Assembly: GCA_001910725.1 (NCBI GenBank)
Contig: MJGA01000107.1
Location: forward strand, 1-30,150
Direction of reading: 5' to 3'
Source: Phanerodontia chrysosporium
Taxonomy: Eukaryota > Basidiomycota > Agaricomycetes > Polyporales > Phanerochaetaceae
DNA: 30,150 nt
Shown: in pieces, positions 1 through 8,776 of the stretch
Numbering within the stretch: the first letter of the stretch is position 1
Layout: the number at the start of each line of letters is the position of its first letter
Program-made: the position numbers and the translations under genes
Notes under the pieces: generated by a model
The model's input: the letters and a program-made list of their open reading frames with translations, nothing else
Told to the model about the DNA's origin: nothing
The model's database searches: none

Positions 1-670
1 CACGAGGATCTAATGAAGACCAAACGTTCCTACGAAGAAAGCCTCTGTTTATCTCTCTTGGGTTATTGGGTCGATCTCTTGGGTAATCTCTCCAGCATCT
101 CTTGGCCCCAACTGGGCACATCCGGCTTACGGCCATTTATGTCGTCATCACTATCCGGACTCTGGCTCACTTGGCTTACTTTGGGGTTTGCTCTTCCTTC
201 TCCTTGTCGCTTGGCCTTGCTGACTGAGATGTACCCAGGACTCTTCTGACGATACAAGATTTGTACGAACGCTCGCTTTGGCGCATGTTTCTCTCCCCGA
301 CTTTTCAGTGACATTCCTCCACGACCGCACTTGACGGCGCGCGCCACACTATTCCCAGCATATAACGACTCTTACACGACTCCGCTCGTCTCGAGGTGCG
401 CCCTCCTCTTCGTCTTCGTGCTCTCCGTACTAAATCCATCACAGCCCGACTCTCGGCACGCTCTGTGGCGACGTCGATGCCCACGCCGCTACCTTCACGA
501 ACTCCGGAGAGTATGTCTGTCGAGGGCCCCGACAAGCGTACGAGCCGCAGTGAAGGTGGCTGGCACCGGCATTCACGGACGTCGAAGAACGGTACGCTCT
601 GCTTCCTCGCACAAATGGTCTAGTCAAGCTGACTCGTATTCTGCTAGACGTTCTCACACGCACCCGCCGG

Positions 671-1035
671 TTGCACGATACCGCGGACCTTGCATGCACT
701 CGCGCTGCACAACGCCGAACACGCACACGCACCAAGGCTGCACAACGCTTTTGGCCGCACTCACTCTTCGTTGCTAAACCTACAGGCATTTCTGGCTGCA
801 CATCGCTGGAACCCGACACGCATCCAAGGCTGCACAATGCCCTGGCCGCACATGGACGCTCGCGATCTAGGCCTACAGGCTCTTCTAGCTGCACAATGCT
901 GGAACCTCCCTCGCACTCCGAGCTGCACAACGCCGGAAACTCACTCGCACCCTAGGCTGCACAACGCCCTGGCCGCACACGACCTGTGGTTACTAGGCCT
1001 ATACGCACTCCCGGCTGCACGACGCCGGACTCCAG
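671..1035. repeat. Composite minisatellite with alternating 34/58 bp periods
   Basis: A core of the form (C/T)TGCACAACGC recurs with starts near 671, 705, 738, 796, 830, 889, 923, 957 and 1015, giving spacings 34, 33, 58, 34, 59, 34, 34 and 58. Short units read core-CGGAAC...CGCA-CC-AGG. Long units add TGGCCGCAC, then GGCCTA-AGGC or similar, ending TCTGG, TCTAG or CCCGG. The alternation suggests that a roughly 92 bp super-unit (34 + 58) was amplified and then diverged. No open frame runs consistently through all copies, so I treat it as non-coding. Confidence 0.8.
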
Positions 1036-1230
1036 ACTAGCTATCTTCCCTCGCTGGCTGTTTGCTTCTCTCTATTTGCTATCCGCCGCTTTCGCGCTAG
1101 TCGCTTTCAAGCTCTGCATCCTCGAAGCGCCTCCCAAGACCTTTTTCGCTCTTTTGTTCTGCCTCTCTGGGTTTAGACTCTTCGCCTCCGAACTCGGCGC
1201 TACTCACCCGCCCTCCTCGCTCCAGGCCAA

Positions 1231-1390
1231 CGACTGGTCTGCGCTCAAGATGGCAACACTGCTGTCGACTAGTATTCCGGGCCCTTGATTGGCCCGCGCT
1301 CAAGACGGCCATCTCGCTGTCGACTCCATCCGGACCTACGACTGGTTCGCGCTCTCGTGGTCGCCCTCGACCGTTGAACTCTTAGAACTT
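1231..1390. repeat. Three degenerate copies of a ~54 bp tandem repeat
   Basis: The motif GA(C/T)TGG..CGCGCTC followed by CTGTCGACT and TCCGG recurs with GCGCTC cores at 1241, 1296 and 1349, i.e. about 54 bp apart. Copies one and two share GCGCTCAAGA(T/C)GGC and GCTGTCGACT. Copy three is more diverged. It lies just downstream of the 34/58 bp block but has a different unit. Confidence 0.6.
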
Positions 1391-1921
1391 TCCACACCTC
1401 TAACTGGTGTGCGATCAATGGCGGACACTCCGACCGACTTGGAATGTATTATTTGTAGAACGATTTACATTTGATAATGCACTGCTTCATATCATCCTTG
1501 AGTGCGCGAGACAATGTGCTTTGAGTGTCGCTAATGTCGGATGTGGCGTCCCCTGGTGCTGGGTGCTTATTTGAAAGGTGAACACGGCATATCCTGGCTT
1601 TCACAAACCTCTCACTCGCTCAGTTCATGCTCCTAATCCACGTTTTTCTCGCTGCCCCGACGCTGTGAGTGCCGGTGGAGGATGGCCTGGCGGCGTTGGC
1701 ACTGGGCCTTATGCAGGGGCGGTTACGTAAGCGATTACCTCGCAAAGGGCAAGGCGGCTGGAGCACACCGCCATCCTCAGCCCTGACCAAAATCCAAGAC
1801 AACTCTCTTTCGCTCCTCGAATCCTCCTCACGCAAGCCGCGTGGCCCATCCGTCTCTCGTTATACTCCATCCCCCCTCATCCTAGTCGTGCCAACTGGTT
1901 TGGCTGGAGCCGCGCGGTAGC

Positions 1922-4073
1922 ATGCATTCAGATGCCTTCGACGTTATTCCCTTCGAGGTGTGTGGATACCATCCGCATTTCTTATTAGGCCGCCGCTCAC
2001 GACATACGCCCCAGGACATCAAGGGGAACTGGAAGAAGCTGGGCTCCGGGTCGTTTGGGAATGTCTACAAAGGTGCGTAGGCACTGCGCTTTGCGGAAAG
2101 GCCGTGATTCGAGTCAGCCCCGCAGGATCCTACCTCGGGATTGACGTCGCTATCAAGGAGGTGCTGCCATCGACTGAGTACGACGTGGCGAAGTATTTTG
2201 AGCGGGAATGGCGGCTCATGAAGTACGTCTTGCACACACGACCCGCCCTCCTATGCTGACTTTACGTTACAGAGAAGCTCGGCATCCGAACGTCGTCCTC
2301 TACCTCGGACTCTCGCGCGCCCCAGATCCCGACGGCCGTATTTTCATTATATCAGAATTCATCGAGAATGGTAATCTGCGGAACTACATCTACGACAAGA
2401 GCAAGCCCATGCCCTGGCGGCTCCGCCTGTCGTTTGCGACGGACATCGCTCGCGCGCTCGCCTACCTGCACGCGCGCAAATGCATTCACCGCGACCTCAA
2501 GGGTGAGAACTTGCTCGTGACGGCGAATGGCCGGCTGAAGATCACGGACTTTGGCTTCGCGCGCATCGCGGCGCGGAACGAGGAGGAGAGCAAGCGGCTC
2601 ACGTTCTGCGGCACGGACTCTTACATGTCGCCCGAGATACTGATGGGCAATGAGTTCGACCTCCCGACGGACATCTTCTCGCTTGGCGTCATCTTCTGCG
2701 AGATCGCGGCGCGCAAGCTCGCGAGCGAGCACACCTTCAAGCGGCATCCGCCCGACTTCACGATCGACCCACACGAGCTGCGCAAGCTTGCGAGCCCGGG
2801 CTGCCCGCCCGCGTTCGTCCAGCTCGCGCTCGACTGTTGCGCGGTGGACCCGCACGACCGGCCCACGACGCGCCTGATCCTCGAACGCCTCCGCGAGATC
2901 GAGGCCGAGGTCCTCGCGCGCCCGACGGAGGCAGACGACAACATCGGAAGCGTCAAGTTTATGACGGGCATGCGTAGGCCCGGCGCCGCTCCGCGTATAC
3001 CGAGCTTTGGCGTCGGCGTCGGAAGAGACATGAAGCAACCTCCGCCGGATTCCTCGATCGCCAGCAGCGAACAGCATTCGAGCGATGAAGACAGCGATAG
3101 TGAGCTCATGGAGGCTCTTTCGCGCCTCAGCACCGCCGGGGTGCATAGCGTGTGGAGTGACGCCGCAGTTGGTATGCATGTTTCCCTTCCCTGCTTATCG
3201 TGGCATCTTCTCTGAGCAAATGTCGCTTCTCGCGCTTACGCCGCTCCTCTTAACAGACCACTCTGAAGACAGTGACCGCCCTCTGCTCGACAGCACCTCG
3301 TCTGTGCACTCCGAGTACAGCACCACGGTCGTGCGATCTCATCCCGTCTCTCACTCCGCTGAGGCGTCGTCGCTGTCGTCCATCCTCACCATCCGCCCCG
3401 CCCAGAAGCCCAACGGCTCTGACGAACTCGTCGACCGCCCGCTCGCACACGGTGTCCACGGCCCTACGCCCACCGACTCGCTGATTACGATCGACTCGTA
3501 CCACACGGCAGGCTCGATGTCTCAATTCGAGCACGCACCTGATGACGCCTCCGCGTCCGACATCTCCATCGCGGCCGCGACCGAGGGCTCGACGATGGCG
3601 CAACGCACGAGCTCCGTCGTGCCGCTCGTGCACCGCTTCACGCTCATCAAGCCCGGCGGGCGGCGGACGAGCATCGGCGGCGAGCCGCGCAGCGGGACGA
3701 CGTCGCCAACGCGCTTCGACGCGGCGCAGGCCGGCGCGTGGAACCCGCTCGACTTTCTCTTCAGCAGCACGCTCCTCGGAAGCAAGTGCGACGTCTGCCT
3801 GAAGCGCCTCGGCTGGAAGCCCGTGCTCGAGTGCGACGACTGTGGCATGCGGTGCGTAACTCAATGCCTTATGGGAGAGTCTGCCCGTACTAAGTCCGCG
3901 GTTCCCTTTACAGCGCGCACATCAAATGCGGAGAGGTTGCGCCTCTCGATTGCGGCGCGCGCCCTGCGCGCTCTGGCGCATTCCACGACGACGACCGTGC
4001 TCGCTCGCTCTCGCCTACCGGCAAAGACATGAAGGGCAAGCACCGCAAGAGCCTCGGTGCTCCCGCTAAATAA
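1922..4073 (+). CDS. TKL-like Ser/Thr protein kinase with C-terminal C1-like zinc finger
   Basis: Six exons: 1922-1957, 2015-2072, 2126-2222, 2273-3171, 3257-3851 and 3914-4073, giving 614 aa with every intron phase consistent. The kinase domain occupies about residues 13-290. It has the glycine loop GSGSFGNVYKG, VAIK (Lys42), HRDLKGEN (Asp138), DFG (Asp156) and SPE in place of APE, so all catalytic residues are present. The HRDLKGENLL form and N-lobe resemble the tyrosine-kinase-like group. A long Ser/Thr/Asp-rich linker follows. Near the end, about residues 541-578, sits a Cys/His array C-x2-C-x11-C-x2-C-x4-H-x2-C-x7-C that fits a C1 (diacylglycerol/phospholipid-type) finger, but Leu stands where the first zinc His is expected. 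The start ATG gives a short 12-residue first exon; an upstream start cannot be excluded. The likely role is a signalling kinase recruited by its C1 finger to a membrane or protein partner (inference). Its substrate is unknown. Confidence 0.88.
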
Positions 4074-4731
4074 CGACTGTTACGACCTATTGACGACCCC
4101 ACGTTACGACCTATTCTTATGACCCTCGTCATCCAACTTTTGTTGTCTGTGTTTGTTTGTATCCATTTTCTCAGCATCAGCATCAGCATCCTTTCCATGT
4201 GGCGTTCGACATCGCAAGCCGTACATGTACATACCCGTTCAAACGCCTTTCCTGTAGCGACTGGATAGAAACGGACCTTTGAACCCTGTTTCTCTGCAAT
4301 GCATCTTTCGTATCGTATTTGTATCCTCCCCATTCTGTGTGATGGCCTGTAGGAGGATGGTATGCGAGACGAGCGCACGTTGTCTACCCCATCATAACTG
4401 AGATTTACAGAAGTAGGCGGTCCCAGAGGCGCACAGCGACAACACTACATTCGCCCCTGTATCGATGTCACCAACATATTCGCGGTGGGCTTCAGGCTTT
4501 GCCTAGTCTTAAGATACCTGCTATGTAGGAGACCGATATCGTGCATGATCATTCGTTTCTTCCCTTGAGCAGCAGCCCTTCGCATAATGCGCAGCCAGAC
4601 CTCAGAATAATAGCACACTGGTAGTACATACCAATAACCGCAAGGACTACACTATAGGATAGTAGGAGTAAGATGACCAATGCATAGAACTATACATTGC
4701 TGGATAATATCAATATGAAGGCCGGAAAAGT

Positions 4732-4736
4732 AAAAA
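4732..4736 (-). terminator. Pol III terminator of tRNA-Val
   Basis: Read on the minus strand, the discriminator base of the tRNA is followed directly by five T residues, then AC and TTTT. This is the usual RNA polymerase III stop signal. Confidence 0.75.
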
Positions 4737-4847
4737 TGAGTCGGCCCAGGTTCGAACTGAGGACCTTCTGTGCACCTTTTCAACCAGTTCCAAACTGGCT
4801 GATTTGAAGTGTTAGACAGATGCGATAACCAACTACGCCACCGACCC
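4737..4847 (-). tRNA. tRNA-Val-AAC: tRNA-Val (anticodon AAC) with a 37-nt intron
   Basis: The minus strand folds as a tRNA. The acceptor stem is GGGTCGG paired with CCGACTC (one G-U), with discriminator A. The D arm contains TAGTTGGTTA, the anticodon stem is TCTGT/ACAGA, and the T loop is TTCGAAC with stem CTCAG/CTGGG. The anticodon loop reads C-T-A-A-C-A, then an intron, then C, so the anticodon is AAC (valine). The intron occupies 4773-4809, starts one base after the anticodon as in nuclear tRNA genes, and can form its own CCAGTTTGGAACTGG hairpin. The mature tRNA would be 74 nt. It sits alone between two protein genes transcribed the other way. Confidence 0.93.
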
Positions 4848-5336
4848 GTTGATGAAGTCGGACACATAACATTTGTGAGTGTACACGTCCTGTTACCGGA
4901 AATCACCGCGTCGCCAGCCATAGGAACTGGATCGCAGTGGTCGCACTCAGCAATGACTCGGACGAGTGACATTCCAGTACTTCTGGGTATCACTGCTGGC
5001 CCCTTCATAACTATATCCCTCGGTCACAGGTCAAATCTATCGTGTGGTCCACTTTCTTCTCATGTGACTTGAAGCTTATGACGCCTCATTCAATTAGTAA
5101 GCCCTGAAGCATAGTAGGCGATTCTTCACTCTACCCATTGGGACGACTTCACAACCTGTGCTTCGTCAGATGGATTATTTACTAGTTATGTGCTTGCCAG
5201 CGCCCGAAATTGACATGTGAGCGAGTAGTTGATGGCGTGCCTGACACCACTCTAGCACTCTAGATCTGTTGCCACGGGAAGCCATGACAGCCCGCTGCAA
5301 CTTTCCTTCTCTGCTTGCTTTACAGGCTTGCTGATC

Positions 5337-8300
5337 ATGCCCCTTCGTGCCATACGCAAGCGATGCACAGGGGACAACGCACTGTCTGTTGCGATTGCTG
5401 CAACTACCGCGTCCCACGAGCTAGCAGGCCTTCTCGCGTTCCCTCCTGCTAGAGCTGCATCAAGTATACTTCTCGCGATCTTCAAAACAATCCAGGTACG
5501 ATTGCGTTCTTTAAGCGTCACAAAAAGACTCACAAAACCTTAGGACGTGCAAAGTAACAAACGCGAGTGTTTCCGCCTAGCAAAGCGATGCGTTACCCTA
5601 CTCTCGGACGTCAAGGCCGCCATGGACGGTTATGAGGACGACGTTCCCGAGGCGCTACTGAACAACATTGCCAAGTTTGAAAAGTGAGTGTGTTACTGAG
5701 CTTGAGGTTACCACTAGTAGCTCAGTAATCGCGCAGAATGTTGGAGAGCCTGCACGCGGACCTCCAGCGCGATATGGAGGGAAAGTGGCACGACAGGCTC
5801 CTTCGCAAGGGCGCCATTGAAACAGCCCTGGTTGAGTATCACGCCAGGGTCGATGATGCAGCACGCTCTTTTCAGATCGTTACTCTCATCCATATCCACC
5901 ACGCCGTAGGGACCCGGCATGTCAAGGTCTCTTCACTGCCGGGAAAGTCCACATCCAGTAGATCATCGGATGAGTGGTCGACTATCTCAAGCCCCGCGCC
6001 GCCATACAGCCCGGAAAAGGAGAAGGCGAGCGATGGGGCGAGCATAGATACCTCTGCCGTGTCTTGCTTATCCACGCCCTCTGCTTCGATGGTATCCATT
6101 GCATCTCGGAGCTCAACCGACTCTGAGTACGTTCTCATCCCCAACAAAGTCGGAATTGTGTCTCCCTCAGCGTCCACAGCCTCTCTCCTGGCCTCGTCTC
6201 AGTGGTCCATCGCTTCAAGCACTGATAGAGAGTCGCCGGTGCGCATGGACCACACTGATGACGAGGAGGACCTCTCAGACGAGGAACAGGCATTCCTGGC
6301 TGAGCTAGCGCTCTTCGACGACCGGGGCGTACGTGCAATCCGATTATTCTGAGGTACATCTCGTTCTGACTTCTGTGCAGTTTCAGCGATACGACCAGCG
6401 CTCTATCAGGCCTGGCAGGATCAAAACGAAGCTTTCCGCGGGCTGGTGGGCCGGTGCAAAGGAGGTTGTGGTCGATGGACGCAGCGCACTGATGGTGCCG
6501 TATGTTGCCTCTGCACACACCTCTGGTGGTCGCTTGCGGGCTGCTCAGGTAGAATTTCTAGCCCAGTACCATTCTGATTTGATCCCTATTTCTTTTACCA
6601 GAGATGGCTTCGAGATGTGAAGACTCTACAAAACGTTTAGTACGTCGTTGAACGTGTTCAAAGGGTGCTCTGAAGTGCTCATAGGAAGACAGTCATCCGA
6701 ATCTGCCAGAGCTCATCGGATATTCTGGGACCGACGCTCCGACTCCGTTTATCCTGCTTGCGAACGGTATGACGTACGGTTCTGCTTTGAGGCTGACCTT
6801 AGCGTGCTGAATCAGACCTCCACCAGTTCAAACCCGGCTCCCACAAGCCCTCTTGCTATCGGTGCTCGCACATGCGAGCCTACTGGATTGCATTAAGCTT
6901 CTGATCGAATATGTGCGTTGTTGTTTTGCTGTAACATCTCTGTATTCTCACATGATATACAGTATAAAGAAACTCTGGTATGACTTTGTCTGCACCTGCG
7001 CAACACCACTCTCATCATGCATACTGCAGGAGGCTGCCCTCTACCTCCAACGCCAGCTTTCCCTGAGTGATTCCAAGACGCAGGACTACGTCGAATATGC
7101 GTCTTTCCGTATCTCTCCCTACTCGGAGAAGAAGGTCGTCATGGGCCTACCCGACCCTGCCGCTGGCGTCGCCGAAATGGAGAGTTGGAGAAACTTTGGT
7201 CTAGCCTGGAGCATACGCGACATCTGGCTGGCGGTATGCTGCCCGCGTTTACCTGGAAACGCTACTCATACGGCGGCCTATAGGTCCTGCCGAATCGAGG
7301 GCGTGTCAATCGCCTCGTCGATCTGTACGACACGGGTACGCGCCATAAAGCCCCTCACCTTGTGCGCTGACAGACTTTCCACAGCCGACCCTGCGGTGCA
7401 GGTGAAGGCGAACCACCTCGCTCTCCTGGCGCGTTCGCTCCTGCCAGGGAACGATGCGCCCACATCCGCGCTAGCGCGGTTGGACGACCTTGCGCGTATC
7501 ATCGCGCCGCTGGCAGCGTCCCCGGTCGAGGAGCGCGATGAAATGGACGATCTCCTCGATCTGTATGACGACAACGACGAAGAGGTGGGGCCGCCGAAAG
7601 TCGTGGAGCGCCTCACGCTGCGGCGGCTACGAAAGGTGGCCCTCCGTGCAGGGTCGCATGGTATTGCGTGGAGCAACAACTTTGTCCCTCCTCATCTCTT
7701 CCGTGTCGGCGACATCGGGTATATCCTTCCGGAGGGCAGCAAGGCCAGAGACGGAGAAGATAGGCCTGAGGCTCTGTGGTCGTATGGCGGATTTGATCGG
7801 TGTATCACCGTATGCAACGTACTCGACGAGATGGCGCGGGCAGATGCGTCCCAGTGTGACGCTGGTATCAGTCTGCAAGTGCTGCCAGATAACCAGGGGT
7901 GGACGACAACATTCGATCGCGGCCGGTTCGAGAAGACAGAAATTGAACCTTTTGATGTAGGCGGCGGTATACTTGGGTGAGCACTTGGGTATGGACGTTG
8001 AACAGCGTCTTACGACGGAACAGTTGGCCTATCGTCACCTCTCCTGGAAATCGTCTGACGGTCCACATGCTGCACTGCAACTACACTGTGAATGTCAACG
8101 ACGCCTGGGCACTACTCCTTGAGCGTGCTCCGGAGCTTGCGCGGATGCACGGCGTGCGCCCCGAGGATCTCATGCTTGGTACGCTTTCATATCCGTCTTC
8201 AGTACCCTTGCCTCACAAGCCGTGCTCCTCGTAGTGACTCGTGCTGGTACCGAATATCGCTTGAAGGTGCACGACATCCGCTCGGCACCCCCGTCGTTTG

Positions 8301-8651
8301 GCGCACTAGGTCATCAGGCCTTCCCAGCGCACCCATCGCCCTTTGCTCCGCGCCCTGCGTTTCCTGGGCATGGCTTTCCCGGCCAGCATCATCACATGCA
8401 TGGTCCACCGCCGCCTCCGCCACTGCCCTCGTATGTCTTCACGACCGGTCATTCTGGCTCAACGCCATATCTGCAAGATTCACCCGTGTATCTGCCTCAC
8501 AAGAAGCCTCAACCTCAACAGCGGGCGCGATGCGCATGGGTTTCGGATGGGTAGGTTTCTCGCTTTTCGTGCTTGTCGATTTCACTGACTTTTGGCCAGA
8601 GTGTACGGATTCATGAATTATGTTAGGCTATGCGCGGAGGACTTCGACTGA
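5337..8651 (+). CDS. MLKL/HeLo-like four-helix-bundle protein with degenerate kinase-like domain
   Basis: Fourteen exons: 5337-5495, 5544-5683, 5737-6328, 6381-6548, 6602-6639, 6693-6766, 6827-6912, 6963-6977, 7030-7233, 7284-7335, 7385-7976, 8024-8178, 8235-8550 and 8600-8651. They give 880 aa and all phases close. Residues 1-160 form an amphipathic helical bundle (ILLAIFKTIQDVQSNKREC, then FRLAKRCVTLLSDV) typical of the MLKL-NTD/HeLo-like domain found in many agaricomycete proteins. A Ser/Thr-rich acidic linker follows (about 160-297). Residues 298 to about 480 resemble a kinase N-lobe and start of a C-lobe (YHPNLPELIGYS, PFILLAN, AALYLQRQL) but lack VAIK lysine, HRD and DFG, so this would be a pseudokinase. 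The C-terminal part holds an acidic stretch, RLRKVALRAG, and a Pro/His-rich tail near residues 800-830. HeLo/MLKL bundles elsewhere permeabilise membranes in regulated cell death. Here that role is inferred. Exon 8 is only 15 nt. Confidence 0.85.
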
Positions 8652-8776
8652 CTTCATTCTAATACATTTTGTTGTGAAACGACGACGGTGCATTTCTAGA
8701 GATACAGCTTTGTTCAGTACAACACGGCTACTCTAACAAACATGAATAAGTTATGATAAGCTTGTCGCGTAGGACC
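8652..8776. other. Short convergent intergenic gap
   Basis: Only 125 bp separate the stop codons of the MLKL-like gene (plus strand) and the SNF2 helicase (minus strand). The 3' UTRs must therefore be very short or overlap, which could produce antisense overlap. It is AT-richer than the neighbouring exons and holds no gene. Confidence 0.7.

Larger units (their letters stand above)
1..1921. other. Gene-poor region with tandem repeats upstream of the kinase gene
   Basis: I see no convincing gene here. Open frames on both strands are short, overlap each other and encode Arg/His/Ser-rich low-complexity peptides without recognisable domains. The region is C-rich on the plus strand and holds two degenerate tandem-repeat blocks (671-1035 and 1231-1390, listed separately). 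The last few hundred bases presumably carry the promoter and 5' UTR of the kinase gene, but I cannot point to a specific element. Confidence 0.6.
4074..5336. other. Intergenic region between the kinase and MLKL-like genes
   Basis: Apart from the tRNA-Val at 4737-4847 I see no gene. The first part should hold the 3' UTR of the kinase transcript. The final 200-300 bases should hold the promoter of the MLKL-like gene. Short open frames on both strands have no recognisable content. Confidence 0.5.

Noticed and set aside
439..930. Open frames over the minisatellite on both strands.
   Set aside because: They are Arg/Cys/Ser- or His-rich translations of the repeats, overlap on opposite strands, lack domains, and the repeat period (34/58) does not keep a frame.
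2352..3179. Long antisense frame across the kinase exon.
   Set aside because: Arg/Ala-rich shadow of GC-rich codons; the plus strand carries the conserved kinase motifs.
7977..8023. Apparent loss of frame in the MLKL-like gene after FDVGGGILG.
   Set aside because: A 47-nt intron with donor GTGAGC and acceptor GGAACAG restores the frame. Shorter alternatives of 29 and 39 nt were considered and are too short.
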